Shown in pieces: positions 13,594 to 20,716 of a stretch of 39,819 bases of DNA. How positions within the stretch are numbered: the first letter of the stretch is position 1; every line of letters begins with the position of its first letter. Source of the DNA: Clostridiales bacterium (GTDB taxonomy: Bacteria; Bacillota; Clostridia; Lachnospirales; Lachnospiraceae). The stretch spans positions 1 to 39,819 of the forward strand of contig JAHAJA010000042.1 in the NCBI GenBank assembly GCA_018372435.1, in the 5' to 3' direction. The notes below the pieces were generated by a model. The model made no database searches. It saw only the letters and a program-made list of their open reading frames with translations, and was not told the origin of the DNA. The translations under genes were made by a program, and so were the position numbers.

Positions 13594-13644
13594 ATGGGTT
13601 GGATTATTGCTGGTTATTTATTATTAATGTGGTCTCAAATGTAA
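13594..13644 (+). CDS. Possible 16-residue hydrophobic peptide
   Basis: ATG at 13594 with AAGGTGAAG correctly spaced upstream. The peptide is Gly-Trp-rich and hydrophobic (MGWIIAGYLLLMWSQM). It lies on the plus strand between the minus-strand VirB4-like operon and the second ParR-like gene, ending one base before the latter's stop. It could be a membrane-active peptide or chance. Evidence is the ribosome binding site and the hydrophobic composition only. Confidence 0.3.
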   Translation: MGWIIAGYLLLMWSQM

Positions 13645-13830
13645 TTAAATTTCATAATTTATTTTTCTCTTTTTATTGGATTCAATAGGCTTATTCACTA
13701 GAATAGGTCTTTCTTTTTTATTAATATCTTCTCTAATTAAATTTTTTACATAGTAGCTAAAGTCTTTACCTTCCACAAAATCTAATAGATCTTGCTCTTT
13801 TTTCTTAAAGCTTACTGGTTTAGTTGCCAT
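13645..13830 (-). CDS. ParR-like ribbon-helix-helix protein (second copy)
   Basis: 61 residues behind GGGGGAAT. Residues 4-36 (KPVSFKKKEQDLLDFVEGKDFSYYVKNLIREDI) match the strand-helix-helix pattern of short plasmid ParR-like proteins found next to actin-like genes. The tail is basic. It overlaps the end of the actin-like gene by 19 bases, so the two are co-translated. It is expected to link the filament to a DNA site, probably in the repeat-bearing leader upstream of the actin gene. It is unrelated in length and detail to the first copy at 10065. Confidence 0.75.
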   Translation of the reverse strand: MATKPVSFKKKEQDLLDFVEGKDFSYYVKNLIREDINKKERPILVNKPIESNKKRKINYEI

Positions 13831-14699
13831 ATTGATTCCCCCAAATCTCCAAATGCATTAGCATTAGCATAGATAGAATTTTCTTGCAATGTTATAGATT
13901 CGCCTAATTCCTCTCTTAATTCAGAATAGAATGTTTTTGCACCACCACCTGTAAGACTTATTAAATTAGTTCTTAGGCTATACTCAACTTGTAAATTACT
14001 CTTTAGGTTATATATAAAATCTTTTTTCATTTCATCTATAATATTTGTTTTTTCTTTGTGACCATCTAATATTAGTCCACTTTGTATTATGCGATCAGCA
14101 TCAGTGGTTTTTAAGTCTAATCCATATTCATTATTTAATCTTTTTATTAAATCTGTCTGAAAATTAATGGTTCCTGAAGGGATTGAAATAGGATTCAATA
14201 TTTTTCTACAGTCTTTATAATTAACAACCATGGCACAATCTGTGGTTCTTCCGCCTATATCTATAACAATTCCTTCCCATTCATCATCTAATGTGGTTAC
14301 TCCTTCTGGATAGACTTCTACATCTTCTATTACTAGTGGTTTTTCTATTCCGTTAATGAATACAGTTTTTTCTCTATTTGCTAATACTAAGTTTGTTAAA
14401 GCGGATTTATCTTCTTTATATTGGCTTAATGGTAATCCTAAAACAATATAGTTATAAACTGTATTTGTAGATAGTGCTAATGATCCATAAAGAAAATTTA
14501 TATAATTCTGTTTATCTATTTTTCGATAAGTTGTATCATAATTACCCTCACCTAAATAGAAAATAGAATTATCTATTTTTAGTATTTCACACTTATTTAG
14601 TGGTTCTACATTTGTAATTTTTGAGTCAAATAATATTCCTGCAGATGTAACACAAGTGGCATTTCCTATATCTATTCCGTGGATTGAATATTTTTGCAT
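13812..14699 (-). CDS. ParM-like actin-family protein (second copy)
   Basis: 295 residues. The actin-fold motifs are phosphate 1 IHGIDIGNATC (6-16), phosphate 2 IVIDIGGRTTDCAMV (144-158) and adenosine LISLTGGGAKTF (about 246-257). It differs markedly from the copy at 9126-10040, so this is not a recent duplication but a second, independent segregation system. The VYNYIVLGLPLSQY stretch corresponds to the conserved GLP region of plasmid ParM proteins. It is followed by an overlapping ParR-like gene. The leader upstream has short inverted repeats. Confidence 0.86.
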   Translation of the reverse strand: MQKYSIHGIDIGNATCVTSAGILFDSKITNVEPLNKCEILKIDNSIFYLGEGNYDTTYRKIDKQNYINFLYGSLALSTNTVYNYIVLGLPLSQYKEDKSALTNLVLANREKTVFINGIEKPLVIEDVEVYPEGVTTLDDEWEGIVIDIGGRTTDCAMVVNYKDCRKILNPISIPSGTINFQTDLIKRLNNEYGLDLKTTDADRIIQSGLILDGHKEKTNIIDEMKKDFIYNLKSNLQVEYSLRTNLISLTGGGAKTFYSELREELGESITLQENSIYANANAFGDLGESIWQLNQ

Positions 14700-14810
14700 A
14701 AATTTATACCTCTTTAATTATTTTTATATTAGAATATATGTGTGTATTTTTGAAAAAATACTTATATTTAAATAAAAATATATTTATTTTAGTAAAAATG
14801 TATAAAAATA
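14700..14810 (-). promoter_or_regulatory. Leader and candidate centromere of second ParMR-like locus
   Basis: The gap between the actin-like gene and the XRE gene terminator is very AT-rich. It contains GTATTTTT-GA-AAAAATAC (14744-14761) and repeated ATTTTTA/TAAAAAT elements. By analogy with other parMR operons, the promoter and ParR-binding site should lie here. The exact hexamers are not clear. Confidence 0.4.
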
Positions 14811-14835
14811 ATGGAGCTACTTTTCATAGCTCCAT
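14795..14835 (-). terminator. Terminator overlapping the stop of XRE gene
   Basis: On the minus strand the last codons and stop form a hairpin (ATGGAGCTA/TAGCTCCAT, 9 bp, 7-base loop) followed by a T-rich stretch (ATTATTTTTATAC). Confidence 0.65.
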
Positions 14836-15017
14836 ATATCACTTATATTTATATTTAATTTAATTGAAAGTATTAAAGCTGTTTCTAAAGTTGGGTTGCT
14901 TGTCCCTCTCTCCCATTGAGAGTATGTTGTTATTGGTACATCTAAAAATTTAGCAAATTCACTTTGGTTAAGCATATATTGCTTCATTCTAATTTCTTTT
15001 AATTTATTATTAACCAT
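14817..15017 (-). CDS. Small XRE-family regulator
   Basis: 66 residues behind TGAGGTAA. It is almost entirely one XRE helix-turn-helix (NKLKEIRMKQYMLNQSEFAKFLDVPITTYSQWERGTSNPTLETALILSIKLNINISDIW), like Cro-type or plasmid copy-control proteins. It has its own terminator and lies between the recombinase and the second ParM-like gene. It may control either of these. A TATAAT in an AT-rich leader suggests its own promoter. Confidence 0.85.
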   Translation of the reverse strand: MVNNKLKEIRMKQYMLNQSEFAKFLDVPITTYSQWERGTSNPTLETALILSIKLNINISDIWSYEK

Positions 15018-15087
15018 ATAATTACCTCATATTTGTTTTTAATTTAATTATATGATAAATAAACTATATTTTGAAGATATTCATAAA

Positions 15088-16095
15088 TCATTTAATTAAT
15101 CTATTGTATTCATTTCTTAAATTTTCTTGAGATAATTGGGCATAACGCTGTGTAGTTTCAGGTGACTCATGACCTAGGAGCTTTTGAACTCCAGGAAGAC
15201 TCATACCACTGTTTAATAAGTGAGTAGCTTGTGTCCTCCTAAATTTATGAGCATGTACTTTCTCTGTTACGCCACTTCTATCTTTAATTTTCTTTATTAT
15301 GAGCTGCAATGCTCTTGGTTTAATCTGACCATATGGAGCATGGTCAGATATAAATAAATAATTTGATTCTCCTTTTCTAGTTTGTAAATAGTCTATAATA
15401 TTTAATTTAGCTTTTGTTGAAAAATATACTATTCGTTGTTTATTACCTTTCCCAATGACAGTTATACTCATTTCATTCCAATTAATATCTTCTAGTCTTA
15501 TATTATCAATTTCACTTATTCTGCAAGCTGTACTGTCTAAAAGTTCAAATAAAGCTTTTTCCTTTGGAGTTTTACATGCTTGTCTTAATCTTTCTAAATT
15601 ATCAGATTGATATCCTTGTTTAATTAGTTTAGGAACTTTAGTAAAAGCTAATTTTTTAGCTGGATTTTTTAATATATATTCTTCATCTTGCAGCCATCCA
15701 AAGAAATTTTTTAAATATGTTATATATCCATTTACTGTACTAGCTTGTCTGTCTTTACTTATTGTAGATAAAAACATTCTTAGATCCATAGTGGATATTG
15801 TAGAACAAGGCTTGGTAAAGAATAGATTTAATCTCAATAAGAAATTTTTATAATTCATAAGAGTTTTTTTACTTAATCCTTCTAATTTTTTACATGCTAT
15901 GTATAAACACAATTTTTCTTCTATATCACTTGTTATTAATTCTTTTGATTTAGTTTGTACATCATACTCATATAAAACTTCATCAATTATATTCTTCATA
16001 GTTAATTGTTTATTGTAATCGTTTTCAATTTGAGGTAAAAAAAGAGTCAATCTTCCAGTTAGTTTAATACTTACTTCTTCGTTTAAATTATTCAT
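15088..16095 (-). CDS. Tyrosine recombinase, XerC/D-like
   Basis: 335 residues. An N-terminal SAM-like core-binding domain (about 55-150) precedes the catalytic domain, with the complete set of active-site residues: R192 (TACRISEI), K216 (GKGNKQR), H283 and R286 (HAHKFRR), H309 (LLGHESPETTQRY) and nucleophile Y318. It cuts and rejoins DNA through a 3'-phosphotyrosine. In a Rep- and Par-bearing element it is most likely a multimer resolvase, though integration into a chromosome is possible. The only site-like sequence nearby is the inverted repeat at 16133-16177. GGAG precedes the start. Confidence 0.9.
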   Translation of the reverse strand: MNNLNEEVSIKLTGRLTLFLPQIENDYNKQLTMKNIIDEVLYEYDVQTKSKELITSDIEEKLCLYIACKKLEGLSKKTLMNYKNFLLRLNLFFTKPCSTISTMDLRMFLSTISKDRQASTVNGYITYLKNFFGWLQDEEYILKNPAKKLAFTKVPKLIKQGYQSDNLERLRQACKTPKEKALFELLDSTACRISEIDNIRLEDINWNEMSITVIGKGNKQRIVYFSTKAKLNIIDYLQTRKGESNYLFISDHAPYGQIKPRALQLIIKKIKDRSGVTEKVHAHKFRRTQATHLLNSGMSLPGVQKLLGHESPETTQRYAQLSQENLRNEYNRLIK

Positions 16096-16132
16096 CTTTT
16101 AGAATTCTCCTATTCCTATTGTTTTTTAGGAG

Positions 16133-16177
16133 AACCTAAGTTATACTTAATTTGCTAGATTGGTGGTAACTTAGGTT
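16133..16177. repeat. Inverted repeat with 11-bp arms next to recombinase gene
   Basis: AACCTAAGTTA and TAACTTAGGTT are perfect inverted arms separated by 23 bases, upstream of the recombinase gene. Arms of 11 bp are typical for tyrosine recombinase binding, but the spacer is longer than the 6-8 bases of a core site. It may therefore be an accessory or operator site, or a terminator (T run at 16182-16198 on the plus strand). Confidence 0.5.
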
Positions 16178-16189
16178 GCTGCCTTTTTA

Positions 16190-16375
16190 TTATTTTTTTA
16201 ATAATGCTTGTCTCTCATTTATTAATTGTTTAAGCTCGTCAAGATCTTCTAAAGTAGCTTTATTCCTTATAAAACTTCTTGAGCTAGATCTGCTTCTTAA
16301 ATAAGATGCATGTTCTTTATTATTATTTCTCCATTTTTCATCAGCTTGTTTTTGAGCATCTGAATATTTCACCAA
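16190..16375 (-). CDS. Small phage/plasmid protein (VKYSDAQ family)
   Basis: 61 residues from the TTG at 16375, 6 bases after GGAGGG. A GTG one codon later is an alternative. The sequence MVKYSDAQKQADEKWRNNN, an Arg/Ser-rich middle (SYLRSRSSSRSF) and ATLEDLDELKQLINERQALL matches a small family I know from Firmicutes phages and plasmids, of unknown function. The final segment is a helix typical of the family. The promoter upstream is perfect consensus and overlaps an 18-bp palindrome, so expression is probably tightly controlled, maybe by the protein itself. Confidence 0.75.
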   Translation of the reverse strand: MVKYSDAQKQADEKWRNNNKEHASYLRSRSSSRSFIRNKATLEDLDELKQLINERQALLKK

Positions 16376-16398
16376 ATTTGTCCCTCCTTTCAAGTATA

Positions 16399-16427
16399 AT
16401 TATAGTACACGTACTATAAAATGTCAA
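16399..16427 (-). promoter_or_regulatory. Consensus promoter with 18-bp operator palindrome
   Basis: On the minus strand, TTGACA (16422-16427) and TATAAT (16399-16404) have exact 17-base spacing. The palindrome TATAGTAC-AC-GTACTATA (16401-16418) covers the spacer and -10, the arrangement of a repressor site. It drives the gene at 16190-16375 and perhaps the recombinase. Confidence 0.78.
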
Positions 16428-16443
16428 TATATAATTAATAAAT

Positions 16444-16477
16444 AAACCTAAATCTATTAATACATAAATCTAGGTTT
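16444..16477 (-). terminator. Weak terminator after coiled-coil gene
   Basis: AAACCTA and TAGGTTT pair around a 20-base loop, followed on the minus strand by ATTTATTAATT. It separates the coiled-coil gene from the promoter at 16427. Confidence 0.4.
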
Positions 16478-16547
16478 ATCTTTCCAAGCGCACTATATTT
16501 TATTATTAAAGTATTTTTCATTATTCTTTATATTGAATTTTCTTAGC

Positions 16548-17597
16548 TTATTTTGTATTTTTAGATTTCAATTGATCTAACTCATTTTTTAATTTTGCAA
16601 TTTCTAAATCCTTTTTATCTAATTGTAAATCATATTTATTAATTAATTGTTCTTTAATAGATTCAATTTCTTTTTTAGATATGTTTTCATATTCAAATTT
16701 AATTTCTTTAATTTGATTTTGATATTTTTCATCTAATTTATTTAGAGCTTCTCTATATTGTTCTGAAGTATCTTTTTCTTTTTCTAAAGATTTTTCATAA
16801 TCAGACTTAATATCTTCTATTTGTTTATTATATTTAGTTTCTAATTCTTTTATAGACTTACTATTTTTAATTTCTAAATTTTTAACATTTTCTTTATATG
16901 CTTCTATATCTCTCTTTAAATCTAGGATATTATCTTTATAAAAATTAATCATATCTTCAGAATTGCTGATTTTATCAGATAATTGTTTATTAGTATTTTC
17001 TAAAGATAAAGTGTTTGATTCTAATTCTTCTAATTGTTTTAACAATAAATCATTAGTATTTTTTAAATCTTTATATTGTTCTAATTGCTCCAGTTGATTA
17101 ACATTACTTTTGTTTAATATATCGATAGTCTTTTGCTTATCTTCTATATCTTTTTTTAATTTATCTGTATTTTTAGACCAATCCAAAATGGATTCTTTAG
17201 CTTGGTCTAACTCAGTAGCCTTTTCCTTAAAACCTTTTTCAATTTCAGAATTACTAAGTTTTAGTTTTTCTAGCTGATCTTGTAGATTGCTAATAGTTCT
17301 ATCCTTTGTGGTGAGTTCTAATGTTACTTCATCTCTGATTCTTTCTTCACTGCTTTCGTTAAATTCTAATGTAGTAAGAAATAAAGATCCAAGTTTACTC
17401 AAGGTATTTTGAAATACTTCTATTTCCTTTGCCCTATCCCCATTAAATGATTTTTTAGCCTGAGCCATTTCCCAAGTATTTATTAATTCAGTAAAAGCTT
17501 CTGATTGATTATTGAATCCAAACTCTTTTGTAAGAGCTTTAAATTTTTCTTTATCATCCTCAGTAATTCTAAATGATGCTGGTGTTAAATCTGCCAT
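16548..17597 (-). CDS. RHH-coiled-coil DNA-binding protein (KfrA-like architecture)
   Basis: 349 residues from the ATG at 17597, 8 bases after GGAG. Residues 8-50 (ASFRITEDDKEKFKALTKEFGFNNQSEAFTELINTWE) look like a ribbon-helix-helix DNA-binding domain. From residue 95 to the end it is an almost continuous, very charged coiled coil (IEKGFKEKATELDQAKES...). A DNA-binding head with a long coiled coil is the architecture of plasmid partition accessory proteins such as KfrA, although KfrA itself uses a helix-turn-helix. The upstream region is packed with ATTGTAT-type repeats. I infer a nucleoprotein or segregation role. Confidence 0.72.
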   Translation of the reverse strand: MADLTPASFRITEDDKEKFKALTKEFGFNNQSEAFTELINTWEMAQAKKSFNGDRAKEIEVFQNTLSKLGSLFLTTLEFNESSEERIRDEVTLELTTKDRTISNLQDQLEKLKLSNSEIEKGFKEKATELDQAKESILDWSKNTDKLKKDIEDKQKTIDILNKSNVNQLEQLEQYKDLKNTNDLLLKQLEELESNTLSLENTNKQLSDKISNSEDMINFYKDNILDLKRDIEAYKENVKNLEIKNSKSIKELETKYNKQIEDIKSDYEKSLEKEKDTSEQYREALNKLDEKYQNQIKEIKFEYENISKKEIESIKEQLINKYDLQLDKKDLEIAKLKNELDQLKSKNTK

Positions 17598-17614
17598 AAT
17601 AGTCACTCCTTTAT

Positions 17615-17765
17615 TTTTGTATACAATATATACAATGTATTGTATTGTATTACATTTCTTATATTTATATTGTATATCTATATTTTTACAAATGCAATTA
17701 CTATTTTATAAAAATATAGTTTTGTAGTGTATTACAATACTTAGTATACATTTGTAATACATAAA
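17615..17765. promoter_or_regulatory. Dense GTATTG/CAATAC repeat field (operator or centromere-like)
   Basis: About 150 bases upstream of the coiled-coil gene contain many copies of the TGTATTG/CAATACA theme. On the plus strand these include GTATAC with ATATATAC, TGTATTGTATTGTATTAC, ATTGTATATC, GTGTATTACAATAC, AGTATAC and TTTGTAATAC. Some are in tandem with a 5-base period and others in inverted pairs. A -35/-10-like TTGTAA-N16-TATAAA on the minus strand lies inside. It is probably bound by the ribbon-helix-helix head of the adjacent gene. Confidence 0.5.
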
Positions 17766-17825
17766 AGGATATAAAAAAGAAAGTTATTTTTAACCTTTCA
17801 TTAATCTTTTATTTTTGTTATTATG

Positions 17826-17879
17826 TTTAAAATAAAAAATAAAGGCAGCATATAAGAAATTAATCTTACATGCTGCCTT
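17826..17879 (-). terminator. Terminator of the lysis genes
   Basis: On the minus strand AAGGCAGCAT and ATGCTGCCTT form a 10-bp stem, with extra TAAGA/TCTTA pairing, followed by TTATTTTTTATTTT. It lies 70 bases after the endolysin stop and ends the late transcript. Confidence 0.85.
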
Positions 17880-17948
17880 GTTAATAGAAAGTTTTAGCAA
17901 TTATTATTTTAATTATATTTTCTTAATGTTAGTTTAATTAATATTTAT

Positions 17949-19688
17949 TTACAAAAATATATTATTGGTAAATTCATTCACATCTAGAGCCCCCTGTATC
18001 CCATTTGCCTTTCCCTTTTCTGTATATTGGTGCCCCACCCTTATATAAGAATTATTAGGTAATATCCATGGAGTATTATTGTAGTTTGCTTCCCATAGCA
18101 AGTGCTCTGTAAATTTTCCTTTTAGATTACTTAAAAATCCTGTATATGTGTAAATTCCAATTTGCATATTGGAAAGTTCTTTAAATTTCTTAATAAATCT
18201 TTCCGCATAATCTATTAATCCATTAAAAGTCGTTTCTATATCCAGCATAGGAATAAGATCATTGGATTTATCTTTTATGGAATTATAGAAATTAATAGCT
18301 TGTGTTTCGGGAGCGCTTGTACCAACTAAAAAGTGATAAAAACCTACTTTAAGACCATTCTGCTTAGCACTACAGTAATTAGTATCTAAATATCCATCTT
18401 TAAAAGTTGTTCCTTCTGTAGCTTTTATATATACAACTTCAAATCCATCTGATTTTACTTTATTAAAGTTTATACTTCCGTTATTATTACTTACATCTAT
18501 TCCTTTGAATATCTTTTTTTCTATCCATGCTCCACTCGAATCAAATATATAGTTTTTTCTATTAATTAATATTGTACAATCTGAATACATATAACCTTGA
18601 TCTATATCTAAGTAATACCATTTACTATTAGAATCTTGGAACCAGCCTGTTAACATAGAACCATCTTTCTCTAATCTATACCATTTACCCTTATCTTTAA
18701 TCCAGCAATTAGAAAGCATTTTACAAGTCTCTTTTTCTAAGTAGTACCATTTCTTACTTGCAGGAGACTGAATCCACTCTCCATCTAAAGAGTATCCCTC
18801 TTTATTGAAATAATAGTATTCTCCTTTTATTTGTTTCCATTCCTCTTTACAATAAGTTTCTCCATCTGTAGAAAACCACCATTTTACTTTTCCATCTATA
18901 ATATCCTTATTCCATCCAACTTTATACTTTTTCTTTTCAGGCTCTTTTATTTGCTTTTTATCTTCTAAAGCCCAAAGCTCTTTTATAATACTAGAATTAA
19001 TATCTAAATAATATTTTCCTTTATCTCCGTTATAATCTCCCCAGCTATTTATAAGTATTAATGTATCTTCTTTATATCCAATACATAACACGGCATGGGC
19101 ACCACGTTTATTTCCTTCCGGCTCGGATGGAATAATTCCACCATTGCTATTAGCTTCATAGAAATTCTCATATACTCTTACTGTAATTAATATAGGCTTT
19201 TGATATTTAACCAAGTATTCTTTAATATTTTCTATCTCTAAGCTTATATATGCTAACGACTTGTAGTCATCTGCTTCATCTAATAGCTTTTCTTTTCCGT
19301 ACTTATTTAAAGTATCTACTATAGATGGGTATTCTTCATTTACGGGGAAAGAGCTCTTTTTACAATCTCCATACTTAACTAGATTTTTTAGAGCTTCCCT
19401 TGTAATCATGCCTGTACCTTGAAAATCATCCTCCTGTCTATTGGCATAAATAAATCCTACAGAATACATATTATCTTTATTTACACCATCTATATAGGAC
19501 TTCATGCATGATAAAGAATGAGCTACGCATGAACCTATAAGCCCTTGATTAAGTATTGGATAATCATAATCTAATGTAAATTCTTTTGGAATGTCAATCT
19601 TATCTGAACTACAAGAAATCATAGAATAGTCATAGTCTCTTAAATCTATTGGACTTTCTATTGCACCTAATACAAATTTATTTTCCAT
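17949..19688 (-). CDS. Modular endolysin: C1-type peptidase, choline-binding-type repeats, GH25 lysozyme
   Basis: 579 residues with three parts. Residues 30-250 are papain-like: Q48-GLIGS-C54, H198 in GAHAVLCIGY, N214 in ILINSWG, the C1 catalytic set. Residues 255-380 hold Trp-Tyr-rich repeats (KWYYLEK, GKWYRLEKDGSMLTGW, SKWYYLD) of the choline-binding/cell-wall-binding type. Residues 385-579 are a GH25 muramidase (GIDVS with D388, ATEGTTF with E415, MLDIE with D473/E475). It would cut peptide and glycan at lysis, targeted by the repeats to the wall polymer. No signal peptide, so it needs the holin. AGGAGG precedes the start. Confidence 0.92.
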   Translation of the reverse strand: MENKFVLGAIESPIDLRDYDYSMISCSSDKIDIPKEFTLDYDYPILNQGLIGSCVAHSLSCMKSYIDGVNKDNMYSVGFIYANRQEDDFQGTGMITREALKNLVKYGDCKKSSFPVNEEYPSIVDTLNKYGKEKLLDEADDYKSLAYISLEIENIKEYLVKYQKPILITVRVYENFYEANSNGGIIPSEPEGNKRGAHAVLCIGYKEDTLILINSWGDYNGDKGKYYLDINSSIIKELWALEDKKQIKEPEKKKYKVGWNKDIIDGKVKWWFSTDGETYCKEEWKQIKGEYYYFNKEGYSLDGEWIQSPASKKWYYLEKETCKMLSNCWIKDKGKWYRLEKDGSMLTGWFQDSNSKWYYLDIDQGYMYSDCTILINRKNYIFDSSGAWIEKKIFKGIDVSNNNGSINFNKVKSDGFEVVYIKATEGTTFKDGYLDTNYCSAKQNGLKVGFYHFLVGTSAPETQAINFYNSIKDKSNDLIPMLDIETTFNGLIDYAERFIKKFKELSNMQIGIYTYTGFLSNLKGKFTEHLLWEANYNNTPWILPNNSYIRVGHQYTEKGKANGIQGALDVNEFTNNIFL

Positions 19689-19707
19689 AAATAAATCCTC
19701 CTAAATA

Positions 19708-19736
19708 TAAAAAAATAAGCAGCCATTAAGACTGCT
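19708..19736 (-). terminator. Terminator-like hairpin between holin and endolysin
   Basis: On the minus strand AGCAGTC and GGCTGCT pair (7 bp, one G-U) with a 5-base loop, followed by TATTTTTTT. It probably attenuates rather than stops transcription into the endolysin gene. Confidence 0.55.
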
Positions 19737-19752
19737 CTAAATTACTTTTAAT

Positions 19753-20190
19753 TTAAACTGATAATTGATTCTTTAAATTTCCTAAAGCCACTTCTATTTG
19801 TGCTTCTATATAACCACTTAAATCTTTTATTTCTATGTTAATTAAATCCTGCGACTCTTCAGATAACTGATTTAATACATTTTCTTTTACTGATTCAGCT
19901 ATCTTTTTTAATTCTTCTTTCTTAATATCTCCATCGTCTGTCTTTTCTTTTATTTCTTTAACTAAAGTTTGCTCCATTTTTACTACATTCTTAGTTACTA
20001 ACTCATTAGCTCTATCTATAGCAGAATTTATTAAGACCCTTTGATTTTCATCTTGGATTTTTTGTGTTTCTGCCTTAGCCTTTTCAGTAAGCTTCTTAGT
20101 ATAAAGTGCTACATATGCGGTACCTACACTTATAGCTCCACATACAATAATAACTAACAATTGTGTTACACTTTCTTTAATCATTTCCAT
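19753..20190 (-). CDS. Phage holin, LLH family-like
   Basis: 145 residues from the ATG at 20190, 8 bases after GAAGGA; a more distal start overlaps the upstream gene without a site. One N-terminal membrane span (LLVIIVCGAISVGTAYVALY, about residues 10-29) is followed by a long charged helical tail (LTEKAKAETQKIQDENQRVL, ... EVALGNLK). This matches the LLH-type phage holins of Firmicutes. It would permeabilise the membrane to release the endolysin. It is flanked by XhlA-like and endolysin genes. Confidence 0.85.
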   Translation of the reverse strand: MEMIKESVTQLLVIIVCGAISVGTAYVALYTKKLTEKAKAETQKIQDENQRVLINSAIDRANELVTKNVVKMEQTLVKEIKEKTDDGDIKKEELKKIAESVKENVLNQLSEESQDLINIEIKDLSGYIEAQIEVALGNLKNQLSV

Positions 20191-20215
20191 TTTTTTATTC
20201 CTTCTTTCATATTTT

Positions 20216-20449
20216 TTATTTTGCAAATGCAAATAAAAGAGCTATAGATCCACTGATAACAGCGCCAACTATAGTTCTCCATAACCATGTATTATTTTTT
20301 TCTAAGTCCTCTATTCTGTGGTTTGCTACCTTTAATTTATCCTCTAGATTTTCTAATTGTAGATTAATCGACTTTGGGATATTTTCCAGCAGCATTTCTA
20401 TTTTTACAAGTCTTTCTCTTATTTCTTGTATAGTGTCTTTATCATCCAT
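20216..20449 (-). CDS. XhlA-like holin accessory protein
   Basis: 77 residues behind CGAGGT. The N terminus is a coiled coil (IQEIRERLVKIEMLLENI..., LENLEDKLKVANHRIEDLE). It is followed by NNTWLWRTIVGAVISGSIALLFAF (about residues 52-76), the membrane span with the conserved N-x-W-L-W-R-T-I-x-G pattern of XhlA. XhlA works with the holin to trigger lysis. It is the first gene of the lysis set. Confidence 0.9.
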   Translation of the reverse strand: MDDKDTIQEIRERLVKIEMLLENIPKSINLQLENLEDKLKVANHRIEDLEKNNTWLWRTIVGAVISGSIALLFAFAK

Positions 20450-20474
20450 GTTGCACCTCGTTCCTTATAAAAAT

Positions 20475-20515
20475 AAGCAAAGAAAAAAGACCTCTAAAGA
20501 TCTCCTACTTTGCTT
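20475..20515 (-). terminator. Hairpin upstream of lysis genes
   Basis: AAGCAAAG and CTTTGCTT pair (8 bp) around a 25-base loop with internal pairing; TATTTTTAT follows on the minus strand. It could attenuate late transcription into the lysis genes. Confidence 0.5.
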
Positions 20516-20716
20516 TAAATATTATTTAGTTTTCTACCGACTTTTAACCTTGCAGAAAAAATATTTATACGCCCTTGTAATTACCGACATATAAAGGTTA
20601 TCACAGATTTACAAATATTAACACAGTATATTACGAAGTATTGTATCTCATTTTTCCTCCTATTATTTGTTTATCCCCCAATTTATGTTAATATACATTT
20701 GAAAGGGGGTGTTTTT
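20516..20716. promoter_or_regulatory. Intergenic region with plus-strand promoter
   Basis: No gene is seen. TTGTTT (20667-20672) and TAATAT (20689-20694) with a 16-base spacer drive the plus-strand gene at 20717. On the minus strand AGGAGG precedes an ATG that stops after 6 codons (around 20640-20660), probably chance or a remnant. Confidence 0.45.

Noticed and set aside
15088..16095. Phage integrase with attP
   Set aside because: No attachment core or tRNA-like segment was identified. A multimer resolvase role is at least as likely given the Rep and Par genes.
10415..17606. Complete conjugation system
   Set aside because: No relaxase, coupling protein, VirB6, VirB8 or oriT-like nick site is visible in this window, so self-transfer by conjugation cannot be claimed.
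20640..20662. Minus-strand ATG with perfect AGGAGG followed by 6 codons
   Set aside because: The peptide MRYNTS is too short to support as a gene, and no downstream coupling is evident.
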